64,000 bases of DNA from an uncultured Alphaproteobacteria bacterium (GTDB taxonomy: Bacteria > Pseudomonadota > Alphaproteobacteria > HIMB59 > GCA-002718135). The number at the start of each line of letters is the position of its first letter. Within the stretch, counting starts at the first letter, position 1. The position numbers and the translations under genes are program-made. The stretch lies in the NCBI GenBank assembly GCA_902614375.1, contig CACMKZ010000004.1:64380-128379 (forward strand), written 5' to 3'. The notes under the pieces are model-generated. The model was not told the DNA's origin. It searched no databases and saw nothing but the letters and a program-made list of their open reading frames with translations. Below, in pieces: positions 1-7,998 of the stretch.

Positions 1-131
1 GTAAAAGAAATAATTTTTCTACAATCAACATAAACAGGACTAGCCAAGCCTGATGTAAGAGTAAAATATTTATCAAATGAAAAATTAATAGACTTTATAT
101 CTACTAATATTTTAGCTATCTCTTTAGACAT
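1..131 (-). CDS. pyrE: Orotate phosphoribosyltransferase, N-terminal part (cut by window edge)
   Basis: Reverse-strand reading from an ATG at 131 gives about 43 residues that run off the window start. They contain TSGLASPVYVDCRKIISF, the N-terminal signature of bacterial orotate phosphoribosyltransferase, which makes orotidine 5'-phosphate in pyrimidine synthesis. The catalytic and PRPP-binding parts lie outside the window. The start codon is only 4 bases after the stop of the upstream universal stress protein gene, so it is probably the last visible gene of the leftward operon. The family call rests on this short but characteristic segment. Confidence 0.85.
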   Translation of the reverse strand, partial: MSKEIAKILVDIKSINFSFDKYFTLTSGLASPVYVDCRKIISF

Positions 132-135
132 TTTT

Positions 136-609
136 TTAAGTTATTTGCGCAATATGTTCAAATGATAAATTTCCAGGCACAATCATTATTGGTATTCTTA
201 GGTTTGTTATTTCATTACTCACCAGAGAAGTTATTATTGGACCAGGGTTTTTACTATTTGGATCAGTATTGGCAGCTAAAACAAGAACATTAATATTTTT
301 TTCTTCATCTAATAATTGTTTTAATTCAGATATAGTATCCCCCTCTCTTAAAGAGAGAGCAGGATAGTCACCTGTTCTTTCTTGGACAAATGAGGCAGCT
401 TTTTTAAGGATTGTTTCTGCTTCTTCTCTAGCTTCTTCTTTCATAATGTCTGTAACACCCTTGGTTGTTAGAACATCCAATGGCTCTATGAATGTTGCAA
501 TTATGATTTTTCTTCCCGTTTTTTTTGATCTTGCACAAGCATATTCAAGAGCTGTGTTCATTTCTTCTGAATTATCTGCAACAACTAGAATATATCTATC
601 ATCACTCAT
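136..609 (-). CDS. Universal stress protein (UspA family)
   Basis: The 157-residue protein has the alternating strand/helix pattern of a single Usp domain. It opens with a hydrophobic strand, YILVVADNSE, and ends with IPIMIVPG, the usual last strand. The Gly-x2-Gly-x9-Gly nucleotide-binding motif of ATP-binding Usp proteins is not visible, so this looks like the non-ATP-binding type. It should be a soluble cytoplasmic protein. Its ATG overlaps the stop of the TIGR02186 gene in an ATGA arrangement, which implies translational coupling with the membrane genes upstream. Usp proteins often sit beside transporters and may modulate them; that role here is inference. Confidence 0.85.
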   Translation of the reverse strand: MSDDRYILVVADNSEEMNTALEYACARSKKTGRKIIIATFIEPLDVLTTKGVTDIMKEEAREEAETILKKAASFVQERTGDYPALSLREGDTISELKQLLDEEKNINVLVLAANTDPNSKNPGPIITSLVSNEITNLRIPIMIVPGNLSFEHIAQIT

Positions 610-1370
610 TTACTTCTCCTAAATAAAGCAGCAGCAATAAAACCCGAAAATATTGAAAAGATAATTACAAAAACTCCATATGTAGCCGCATTTTCATTAG
701 CAAAGTCAAATATTTGACTTCCTATACCAGTTTTTTTTATAACTATATTTTTTTGATCTGTACTCATAATTGTATTGTTTCTTATATAGTAAATATCAAC
801 ATTATAAATCCCTGGTATTGTATTTGTTGGAAAAAAAACGCTAGTTTGAAATAACTTATCTTTGACCTTTTTCATTTTAAAACTTTTATAAAATGATTGT
901 TCTTTTTTTATTCTAACAAAATTTTCATTCCAATTTTTTTGGTCATTTTTGAAAATAAAATTTTGATTAAAAGTCTTATTATTTAAAATTTTTTCAAAAC
1001 TTAGATCCTCATTAATTAATATCGATTCAGGCAAGATTTCGTTTATTTCTTTTGAGGAGGATAAAAAGAACAAAGATGGAATGTTGCTATAGGTAACGTA
1101 TTGATTATTTATCCATATTCCAAAATACCTTTCTTTTTTTTGTATTCTCATTTTTGATGGCGGCCCTTTTATTGTCAAAAGTGTTTCATGATCATTTTTT
1201 AGTAATCCAAAAATAATAATTTCTTTTCCATTAAAATCTGTTTTTAATTCAATACTATCCTCAGATAAGTCAAAGTAAATCTCTTCAGCATTAAGAAAGT
1301 TATAAAAAAAAATCACAGTCAATAAAATTGTTAGATTAAAAGCAAACTTAATATATAAATTTTTAATCAT
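606..1370 (-). CDS. TIGR02186-family membrane-anchored periplasmic protein
   Basis: This 254-residue protein starts with a hydrophobic signal or anchor segment (about residues 8-28). A long soluble domain with a central IKGPPSKMRIQKKERYFGIW stretch follows, then one C-terminal transmembrane helix (about 230-249) ending in a basic tail. This layout matches the uncharacterised alphaproteobacterial TIGR02186 family, which is commonly encoded beside TauE/SafE exporters. The large domain is predicted to face the periplasm. The gene overlaps its neighbours on both sides (8 bases upstream, ATGA downstream), so it is probably made together with the exporter. Its biochemical function is unknown. Confidence 0.75.
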   Translation of the reverse strand: MIKNLYIKFAFNLTILLTVIFFYNFLNAEEIYFDLSEDSIELKTDFNGKEIIIFGLLKNDHETLLTIKGPPSKMRIQKKERYFGIWINNQYVTYSNIPSLFFLSSSKEINEILPESILINEDLSFEKILNNKTFNQNFIFKNDQKNWNENFVRIKKEQSFYKSFKMKKVKDKLFQTSVFFPTNTIPGIYNVDIYYIRNNTIMSTDQKNIVIKKTGIGSQIFDFANENAATYGVFVIIFSIFSGFIAAALFRRSK

Positions 1371-1770
1371 CTATTTTTGTCACTTCTAAAATATAAAATT
1401 CTAAATAAAATGCAATTAATGCAAAAATTGATACTAATAAAAAAGATGCTTTCTCAATCAATTTATCAACTACTAAAATATCTTTTTGCATAAGCATATA
1501 AATTGGAATTACAGTGGATAAAATAATAATACTTAGTTTTGCAAATGAATCATTAAATAATATGTCTTTAAATATTTTATTAAGATCTTTTTTAATAAAT
1601 ACTTTGAAATTTGACCAAATATAAATTTTGCTAAATGAATTTATAACAATAATTAGAATTAAAAAATATTCAATATTCTCCAGATTAAAATCAATAGTTG
1701 TAAAAATAAAATATATGAAGAGACAAACTACAATCAATAAATTAATTGAAAAATTAAATATTGATATCAT
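1363..1770 (-). CDS. Small integral membrane protein of unknown function
   Basis: The 135-residue product is almost entirely hydrophobic, with about four transmembrane segments near residues 5-27, 33-50, 75-93 and 108-127. A lysine- and aspartate-rich loop lies between the second and third. I do not recognise a family. Its start codon overlaps the stop of the TauE/SafE gene (ATGA) and its end overlaps the TIGR02186 gene, so it belongs to the same transcript. It may be an accessory subunit of the exporter, but nothing in the sequence proves this. Low complexity and AT-richness make distant comparison unreliable. Confidence 0.65.
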   Translation of the reverse strand: MISIFNFSINLLIVVCLFIYFIFTTIDFNLENIEYFLILIIVINSFSKIYIWSNFKVFIKKDLNKIFKDILFNDSFAKLSIIILSTVIPIYMLMQKDILVVDKLIEKASFLLVSIFALIAFYLEFYILEVTKIDD

Positions 1771-2681
1771 ATCATTACCAATGAAAATAAATCATTAGGT
1801 CTTAAAACTAGATCTGTAAAAATTTTACCGCAAACACCCAGTACTAATATAGCCAAAATACCCCTCAAATATTCTGCTTTTAATTTAGATCCAAAGATTA
1901 CACCTATTTGTGCACCAATTACTCCTCCAAATATCATTAGTGCAGACAGCACAATATCTACATTATAATTTATGTAGGATTGAAAGAATGTTGCATTAGC
2001 GGTAACAAATATGATTTGAAATAAAGATGTCCCAACTACTATACTTGTCGGCATTCCAAGTATGTATACCATTGCAGGTATCATTATAAATCCTCCTCCA
2101 ACTCCCATCATTGCGGACATTACTCCAACTGCGAATCCTATCAGTACAGGTGGTATCGCACTTATATAAAGTTTTGATCTATGAAAACGCACTTTGAATG
2201 GAAGTCCATGAAACCAAGAATGTTGATGCAGTTTTGTTCTTTTAGTATTTCTTGCTCTATATTGTTTAATTGTAGTTCTTGCGCTTTCAAAAGCCATACT
2301 AAAACCAATAAAACCTAAAAAGAAAAGAAATAATAACTGAATAACTAAATCTATTTGCCCAAAGTTTTTTAGATAATTGAAAATATTTACACCAACTGTA
2401 GACCCAATTAAACCTCCTATCAAAAGGAATATACCCATCTTTATATCAACATTTCTTTTTCTCCAGTGAGCAATAAAACCAGAAACTGAAGTTGCTAAAA
2501 CGTGCGGAGCTTCAGAACCAACAGCTACAACTGGAGGTATACCTAAAAAAATTAATAGTGGTGTCATTAAAAATCCACCACCAACACCAAAAATTCCTGA
2601 AAGTATTCCTATACTCATTCCAATAAAGATAATGAGAAAAATATTGACGTTCATTTCAGCTATTGGAAGGTAAATTGACAT
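1767..2681 (-). CDS. TauE/SafE-family anion (sulfite/organosulfonate) exporter
   Basis: The 304-residue polytopic inner-membrane protein shows the duplicated TauE/SafE signature. The first copy is SGIFGVGGGFLMTPLLIFLG near residues 28-47 and the second is SAMMGVGGGFIMIPAMVYIL in the C-terminal half. Each copy is followed by a V(V/A)VG(S/T) turn. About eight membrane segments are visible, with a basic cytoplasmic loop in the middle (about residues 132-168). Family members export sulfite, sulfoacetate or related anions. It heads a tightly overlapping run with a small membrane protein, a TIGR02186 protein and a Usp. A second, unrelated sulfur-anion exporter family (YeiH) lies just upstream. Confidence 0.88.
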   Translation of the reverse strand: MSIYLPIAEMNVNIFLIIFIGMSIGILSGIFGVGGGFLMTPLLIFLGIPPVVAVGSEAPHVLATSVSGFIAHWRKRNVDIKMGIFLLIGGLIGSTVGVNIFNYLKNFGQIDLVIQLLFLFFLGFIGFSMAFESARTTIKQYRARNTKRTKLHQHSWFHGLPFKVRFHRSKLYISAIPPVLIGFAVGVMSAMMGVGGGFIMIPAMVYILGMPTSIVVGTSLFQIIFVTANATFFQSYINYNVDIVLSALMIFGGVIGAQIGVIFGSKLKAEYLRGILAILVLGVCGKIFTDLVLRPNDLFSLVMI

Positions 2682-2744
2682 GTTTTTTTATAAATTTTAT
2701 ATAATTATTACTTAATAAGTACAAATTATATTTATTTTAGAAAA

Positions 2745-3839
2745 TTATATAAAATTATTTAATACTACGATTCCGATATAACTAACAATTCCAACACAAC
2801 AAGCTGCAGAAAAACCAACATAAAATGGTCTTATACCTAAGCTTTTTAAAGAAACTAAATTTGTACTTATACCAACAGCTGCCATTGCTATTGCTAAAGA
2901 ATACTCAGCGATAGATTTAATAATATTGATGATTAATTGCCAATTATTATTCGTTAATATTTCAAAAGCTAAATTACTATTTTGAATTCCATAATCTCCA
3001 ATTGATCTTAAAAGACCCATAAGAATAAAACCAATTATGAAAATTGGAAACATAGATATTATTGATGGTTTGGTATTATTTTCACCAATATTATTTCTTA
3101 GATACATATAGCTTATTGTAGGAATGACGATTATCATGCTGATATTTCTTACTAATTTTGTAATCGTTGCTATATCCATAGTTTTTGGTGAATTGAATTG
3201 CTCCGCATATATCAATCCTGCACCAGCAACTTGAGCTGTTTCATGTATTGAAGTTCCGAGAAATAATCCTGATGCTAACTCATCTCCACTAAAAAGATAA
3301 TAGGCCATAAATGGATAGAGGAACATTGCAATTATTCCAAATATTGTAATATTAGCTATGGCATAAGCAACTTCCTCTTTATCAGCATTAATTGCAGGAC
3401 TAGTTGCTACAATTGCGGATGCTCCGCAAATACTTGTTCCAACTGCAATTAATGATCCCATTTTTGAAGAAACATTTAATAACCTGCACAAATAATTTAC
3501 AACCAAGATTGATATAATAATACAAGCAACAATTAGAGGTATTCCAACTATTCCAACTTTAAAAATATCTAAAAGTCCAAGTCTAATACCAAGACATATT
3601 ATTCCTAATCTTAGAATAAATTTTAAAGAAAACTTAATTCCTTCTAATAAAAAATTATTAATATGAAATATATTTCCTATCAAAAGACCAAATATTATTG
3701 ATAGCATTATTGGTGATATTGGACTTTTTTTTAAATTTAGAATTTCTTTTCCGATAAAATCACTTAAGTATATGCCTGAATAAGCAATTACAAAACAAAA
3801 GATAATTCCTGGGAATATTTTATATATTGAGCTAACCAT
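2745..3839 (-). CDS. YeiH/UPF0324-family putative sulfate exporter
   Basis: The 364-residue protein has about ten hydrophobic segments and the conserved GTSICGASAIVATSPAI motif (about residues 133-149). It also has an ETAQVAGAG segment, as expected for the YeiH family. Members are annotated as putative sulfate exporters, but direct transport evidence is limited. The gene lies between mobA and the TauE/SafE exporter on the same strand, with about 50-60 bases on each side. Two sulfur-anion exporter families in a row suggest a need to clear sulfite or sulfate, perhaps from catabolism of organosulfur compounds (inference). Confidence 0.82.
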   Translation of the reverse strand: MVSSIYKIFPGIIFCFVIAYSGIYLSDFIGKEILNLKKSPISPIMLSIIFGLLIGNIFHINNFLLEGIKFSLKFILRLGIICLGIRLGLLDIFKVGIVGIPLIVACIIISILVVNYLCRLLNVSSKMGSLIAVGTSICGASAIVATSPAINADKEEVAYAIANITIFGIIAMFLYPFMAYYLFSGDELASGLFLGTSIHETAQVAGAGLIYAEQFNSPKTMDIATITKLVRNISMIIVIPTISYMYLRNNIGENNTKPSIISMFPIFIIGFILMGLLRSIGDYGIQNSNLAFEILTNNNWQLIINIIKSIAEYSLAIAMAAVGISTNLVSLKSLGIRPFYVGFSAACCVGIVSYIGIVVLNNFI

Positions 3840-3890
3840 TTAAAATATTCTTTATACAAAAAAAATATTTTTTATATATTTATATTAAAG

Positions 3891-4493
3891 TTAGATATTT
3901 TTTGCAGTATTCCATTCTTCTTGAGTATTAACATTGAAAAAATTCTTTTCTTGGCTTTTATCGAATTCAACAAATTTATATTTGTGTTTTTTAACCCAAA
4001 ACATAATTTTACTATTTTTTAATTTTAATTCATTTTCTAAACTAGTTATTAACGATATATGCCACATTGCTATTACAGGATGATGTCTACTATTTGACCT
4101 TGCAATCAATATTTTTATATTTTCATCATATGCCTCTAAAAATTTGTCTAAAAGATTATCTGGTAAAAATGGGGTGTCACTTGGAACAGTAAAAACCCAT
4201 TCTTTGTTTGTGTAATTTTCTTTAGCCCATAACATAGATGTGTGAATTCCTGCTAAAGGTCCCACAAAACCTTTGAATCTATCTTCAATTATTGGGTAAT
4301 TAATTTTCTTAAAATTTTTCAAGTCATTAGCATTTATTATTATTTCATTATTATATTTTTTAAGCTTGTTTATTATTTTGTCTAAGATTGTAATTCCATT
4401 GATTTTAGCAAAAGCTTTAAATCCACCTCCAAATCTTTTTGATTGACCTCCAGCAAGTATGGCAAACAAAATTTTTTTGTTATTTATGGTCAA
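3891..4493 (-). CDS. mobA: Molybdenum cofactor guanylyltransferase MobA
   Basis: MobA transfers GMP from GTP to molybdopterin to build the MGD form of the cofactor. The 200-residue protein begins with the nucleotide-binding loop LAGGQSKRFGG followed by the conserved lysine in GFKAFAKING. It carries VPSDTPFLP as the metal-binding Asp motif and RHHPV later in the fold. Length is normal for MobA. The gene overlaps fdhD by 14 bases on the same strand. Together with mobB, moeA and the formate dehydrogenase genes on the other side, it makes this a cofactor-plus-enzyme locus. Confidence 0.92.
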   Translation of the reverse strand: MTINNKKILFAILAGGQSKRFGGGFKAFAKINGITILDKIINKLKKYNNEIIINANDLKNFKKINYPIIEDRFKGFVGPLAGIHTSMLWAKENYTNKEWVFTVPSDTPFLPDNLLDKFLEAYDENIKILIARSNSRHHPVIAMWHISLITSLENELKLKNSKIMFWVKKHKYKFVEFDKSQEKNFFNVNTQEEWNTAKNI

Positions 4494-5298
4494 TTCTATG
4501 TTCTCCAGAAAGTGTTAAATATTTTTTTCCCTTTGCTCGTCCAATAAGTGTTAAATTCGAGCCTCTCGCCAACTCTACACCCCATGCTGTGAATCCTGAT
4601 CTAGAAATTAATATTGGAATACCCATTTTTATAGTTTTAATAACCATTTCACTAGTTAGTCTTCCTGTAGTGTAAAAAATTTTATTTGAAGAGCTAATTT
4701 TTTTTATAAACATAAAACCGGCAATTTTATCTACAGCATTATGTCTTCCTACGTCTTCCATATAAATTAATGGTTTATTATTATGAATAATGGCACAACC
4801 ATGTATTGCTCCTGTTTCTAAATATAAGCTCGGTGTTAATGTAATTTTTTTTGAAATCTCATAAATCCATTTATGTTTAATTTTCTTTTTGGATTTTAAT
4901 TTTGATTTTTTTATTTCCGCATATATATCTCCAAATACCGTACCTATTGCACAACCACTAGTTGTTATTTTCTTTCTTAATTTATTTTCATAATTTGTTT
5001 TACGTTTTGTTCTTACAACAACCACACCTAAATCTTTATCAATTTCAACTTTTGTAATTATATCATTTTTTTTAAGCATATTTTGATTTAATAAATACCC
5101 AACTGCAAGATATTTTGGATGATCACTTATAGACATTAGCGTTACTATCTCTTGATTATTAAGAAAAATTGTAAGAGCTTTTTCATTAATAACTTTAGAA
5201 ATTATTTTATTCCCTTTCTCATCAAAACCATTTAGTTTTGTAATTAAGGACTTATTATTAATATCAGGTGAGACTAAATATTTCTCTTTTTTTGCCAT
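4480..5298 (-). CDS. fdhD: Formate dehydrogenase accessory sulfurtransferase FdhD
   Basis: FdhD carries sulfur from a cysteine desulfurase to the molybdenum cofactor of formate dehydrogenase, which is required for activity. The 272-residue protein has the family hallmarks: the cysteine loop TTSGCAIGTVFGD (Cys116), then TGAIHGCAI and EDVGRHNAVDKIAG. Only one cysteine is present in the loop, where Escherichia coli FdhD has a Cys-x2-Cys pair. The C-terminal half also has YTTGRLTSEMV, typical of the family. It is the first gene of the leftward operon, divergent from the TupB-type permease across only 26 bases. Confidence 0.92.
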   Translation of the reverse strand: MAKKEKYLVSPDINNKSLITKLNGFDEKGNKIISKVINEKALTIFLNNQEIVTLMSISDHPKYLAVGYLLNQNMLKKNDIITKVEIDKDLGVVVVRTKRKTNYENKLRKKITTSGCAIGTVFGDIYAEIKKSKLKSKKKIKHKWIYEISKKITLTPSLYLETGAIHGCAIIHNNKPLIYMEDVGRHNAVDKIAGFMFIKKISSSNKIFYTTGRLTSEMVIKTIKMGIPILISRSGFTAWGVELARGSNLTLIGRAKGKKYLTLSGEHRIDHK

Positions 5299-5324
5299 AT
5301 GTTGTAATTAAACTAATAATTTAA

Positions 5325-6017
5325 ATGAACATATTAGAAATTTTCACAAATTCCATACTATTAATTATTACTTTAGATAATGAACTATGGGATATAATAC
5401 TTTTATCATTATTTGTAAGTTTTACTGCCCTAATTATTGCATCATTATTTGGATTTATAGTAGGGTATTATTTTGCAATTTATAATTTTTATTTCAAAAA
5501 ATTTATTTTAATAATTATAAACTCATTGATGGGGATTCCTCCAGTTGTAGTTGGTTTAATTGTTTATTTTATTTTTGCTTCTGGTGGACCTTTGGGTATC
5601 TTACAGCTTCTATACACACCTTCTGCGATGATTATTGCTCAAACTATAATAATTTTTCCAATAATTGCTTCATTATCTCATGAGATATTTTCTAAAAATT
5701 GGTTTGAATTTAAAGATCAGATAAGATCCTTAAATATTCCTTTTTGGGGTTCTGTAAAACTATTATTTAACCATAGTTATTTTTTATTGATAACAACATT
5801 ATTATCTGCTTTTGGAAGAGCAATTTCAGAAGTTGGTGCAGTTATGATTGTGGGGGGTAATATTGATCATTATACTCGAGTAATGACAACTGCTATATCT
5901 TTAGAAACTAGAATGGGAAATTTAGAATACGCTATGGCATTAGGTTTAGTTTTAATATCAATAACAATAATTATTTACTCCCTTGTATATTTATTAAATA
6001 ATAGATCTATTAAATGA
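5325..6017 (+). CDS. tupB: Tungstate/molybdate ABC transporter permease, TupB type
   Basis: The 230-residue inner-membrane protein has about five to six transmembrane segments and strong TupB signatures: SLMGIPPVVVGLIVYF, SGGPLG, YTPSAMIIAQT, and the loop GRAISEVGAVMIVGGNIDHY followed by TRVMTTAISLET. This loop contacts the ATPase in such importers. TupABC imports tungstate, and sometimes molybdate, for molybdopterin enzymes. No substrate-binding protein or ATPase gene is adjacent, so the partners must be encoded elsewhere or be shared. It overlaps mobB by four bases, which ties metal import to cofactor assembly. Confidence 0.85.
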   Translation: MNILEIFTNSILLIITLDNELWDIILLSLFVSFTALIIASLFGFIVGYYFAIYNFYFKKFILIIINSLMGIPPVVVGLIVYFIFASGGPLGILQLLYTPSAMIIAQTIIIFPIIASLSHEIFSKNWFEFKDQIRSLNIPFWGSVKLLFNHSYFLLITTLLSAFGRAISEVGAVMIVGGNIDHYTRVMTTAISLETRMGNLEYAMALGLVLISITIIIYSLVYLLNNRSIK

Positions 6018-6496
6018 AAATAATAGGAATTGTTGGTTGGAAGGACTCAGGGAAAACAACTATTGCAACTAAAATTATTAATAAACTTAGCTCTAAAAAT
6101 TTTCGTGTTGCTTCAATTAAACATGCACATCACGAATTTGATATAGATCATGAGAATACAGATAGCTTTAAGCATAGATTAGCGGGATCTTCTCAAGTAA
6201 TAGTTAGTTCATCGAAGCGATGGGTTAAAATATCAGAACTAAATAATTCAAAAGAAAAAACATTACATGAATTAATTAATCAACTTTCAGAAGTTGATAT
6301 TGTAATAGTGGAAGGGTTTAAAAATGAAAATCACCCAAAAATTGAAATAATTAAAAATGATAATGATAGTTACTTATTTAGAAAAATTAAAAATATAAAA
6401 GCTATTATTACAAATAATAAAATTGAAACTAACTTAAGAATTTTTAAGAATGATGAAATTGATAATATAGTTGATTTTATTTTAAGAGAATTTTAA
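6014..6496 (+). CDS. mobB: Molybdopterin-guanine dinucleotide biosynthesis adaptor MobB
   Basis: The 160-residue GTP-binding protein starts with the P-loop GWKDSGKTT (about residues 8-16). It continues with IKHAHHEFDIDHENTDSFKH and VEGFKNENHPKIE, both characteristic of MobB. MobB assists MobA in forming the guanine dinucleotide form of the cofactor. It overlaps the upstream permease by four bases (ATGA) and the downstream moeA by one base (TAATG), so these three genes are probably translated as a coupled set. Confidence 0.9.
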   Translation: MKIIGIVGWKDSGKTTIATKIINKLSSKNFRVASIKHAHHEFDIDHENTDSFKHRLAGSSQVIVSSSKRWVKISELNNSKEKTLHELINQLSEVDIVIVEGFKNENHPKIEIIKNDNDSYLFRKIKNIKAIITNNKIETNLRIFKNDEIDNIVDFILREF

Positions 6497-7710
6497 TGAA
6501 TAAATTACCACTAACCAAAAAACAAATTATCAATTTATTTAAAAAACAAAAGGTTGTAATTTATAATTCTGAAAAAATTAATTTAGAAAATTCAGAGGAT
6601 AGATTTCTTTATGAAAATATAAAAAGTAAAATTAATTTACCTCCTTTTAATAATTCTGCTGTAGACGGTTATGCTATTTTAAAAGCAGATTTAAAAACAA
6701 AAAAAATTTTTTTTTGTAACAGAAGAATCGCTGCTGGAGATAACAAAAATATAAAAGTAAAACCTGGTGAAGCAGTAAGAATTTTTACTGGTGCAAAAAT
6801 GCCCATGAATTCATCAACTATAGTTATGCAGGAAAATACATACAAGAGAGGAAATAAAATTCATTTAATTAAAATTCCAAAATTTGGAGATAATTATAGA
6901 TTAAAGGGTGAAGATATAAAAAAAAACCAAAAAATATTGGAAAAGGGGTCTAAATTAAATCAACAAAATATAAATTTAATTGCTGCTACTGGTATTAGTA
7001 AAATAAAAGTATTTAAAAAAATTAAAATTGGTTTCTTTACAAGTGGTAATGAATTACGAAAACCAACTAAAAATTTAAAAAATTCTGAAATTAATAATTC
7101 AAATTATTATAGTTTAAATAATTTACTTGATAAGAATTATATAGAAAAAAAATATTGTGGAAATCTCAAAGATAATTTTAAATCTATTAAAAATAAAATT
7201 TTTAATACTTCAAAAAAATTTAATGTAATAATAACTGCTGGTGGTGCATCTGTTGGTGATGAAGATCATTTAATTAAAGTTTTATCTGAATTAGGTAAGA
7301 TATATTTTTGGAGAGCAGCAATAAAACCAGGAAGACCAATTGCAGTTGGAAAAATAAATAAGTGCTACATAATTTGTCTACCAGGTAATCCAGTTTCTGT
7401 TCAATTATTATATGCAATGTTAGTAAAACCATTAATAGAAAAACTATCTGGTGGAAATTTTAAGCTCCCATCTTCAAGTAAAGTTACAGCAAATTTTTCT
7501 ATGAAGAAAAAAACAAAAAGAATGGAGTGGTTACGCGTAAATAAAGAAACTAGAAACAATAAAAATATAGCAAATAAATTTCCTAAACAAGGTTCTGGTA
7601 TGATTAGTTCTATATCCTATTCAGATGGTATAATTGAAATTGACGAAAATGTTTCTCAAGTAAACAAAGGAGATATATTTGATTTTTATAATTATGAAAG
7701 TCTATTTTAA
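6496..7710 (+). CDS. moeA: Molybdopterin molybdenumtransferase MoeA
   Basis: MoeA inserts molybdate into adenylated molybdopterin. The 404-residue protein has the expected domains: an N-terminal region with NNSAVDGYAI, a domain II segment FTGAKMP, the molybdopterin-binding domain with ITAGGASVGDEDH and KPGRPIAVG, then LPGNPVSVQ and a C-terminal beta domain. It is unusually rich in lysine and asparagine, in line with the base composition. It follows mobB by a one-base stop/start overlap and converges on tusA, sharing four bases at the 3' ends. Confidence 0.93.
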   Translation: MNKLPLTKKQIINLFKKQKVVIYNSEKINLENSEDRFLYENIKSKINLPPFNNSAVDGYAILKADLKTKKIFFCNRRIAAGDNKNIKVKPGEAVRIFTGAKMPMNSSTIVMQENTYKRGNKIHLIKIPKFGDNYRLKGEDIKKNQKILEKGSKLNQQNINLIAATGISKIKVFKKIKIGFFTSGNELRKPTKNLKNSEINNSNYYSLNNLLDKNYIEKKYCGNLKDNFKSIKNKIFNTSKKFNVIITAGGASVGDEDHLIKVLSELGKIYFWRAAIKPGRPIAVGKINKCYIICLPGNPVSVQLLYAMLVKPLIEKLSGGNFKLPSSSKVTANFSMKKKTKRMEWLRVNKETRNNKNIANKFPKQGSGMISSISYSDGIIEIDENVSQVNKGDIFDFYNYESLF

Positions 7711-7958
7711 TTTTTAATTTTAATTCTATAACGAATTACAATTTTATCTTTTATTTTTTCACAACTTAAATATTCATAGTTAGACTGATCACAATAATGT
7801 TCAAAGTCTGCTTCAGCCAAAGGATCAGTTGCAATAATTTTAATAATTGTATCTTTGTTTAATTCTGAAGCAAGTTTTCTAGCCTTAAGCACTGGTATAG
7901 GACATTCTGTACCACTAGTATCAAGAACTAATTCTTCATTTTCAACTGAATCTTTCAT
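7707..7958 (-). CDS. tusA: TusA-family sulfur carrier protein
   Basis: The 83-residue cytoplasmic protein has the SirA/TusA motif GTECPIPVLKARK, with the persulfide-carrying cysteine at residue 19. The usual C-terminal part is present too, with TDPLAEADFEHYC. TusA-like carriers pass sulfur from desulfurases to acceptors including molybdenum cofactor enzymes. Its place between moeA and the formate dehydrogenase genes, with fdhD nearby, suggests it feeds sulfur to cofactor maturation (inference). It is transcribed opposite to both neighbours, sharing a 40-base divergent region with the formate dehydrogenase operon. Confidence 0.88.
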   Translation of the reverse strand: MKDSVENEELVLDTSGTECPIPVLKARKLASELNKDTIIKIIATDPLAEADFEHYCDQSNYEYLSCEKIKDKIVIRYRIKIKN

Positions 7959-7982
7959 AGTTTTCTGATACTTAATATATAG

Positions 7983-7988
7983 TATAAT
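7983..7988 (+). promoter_or_regulatory. Candidate -10 box for the formate dehydrogenase operon
   Basis: A perfect TATAAT lies in the 40-base gap between the divergent tusA and fdsG-B genes. It ends only 10 bases before the chosen ATG at 7999, so transcripts from it would have almost no leader. I see no good -35 box at standard spacing. Either the mRNA is nearly leaderless or the true start codon is further in. Confidence 0.35.
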
Positions 7989-7998
7989 ATTAATTGGA

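Noticed and set aside
4439-4675. Plus-strand frame across the mobA/fdhD junction
   Set aside because: Both genes on the opposite strand are well supported, and this frame has no family features.
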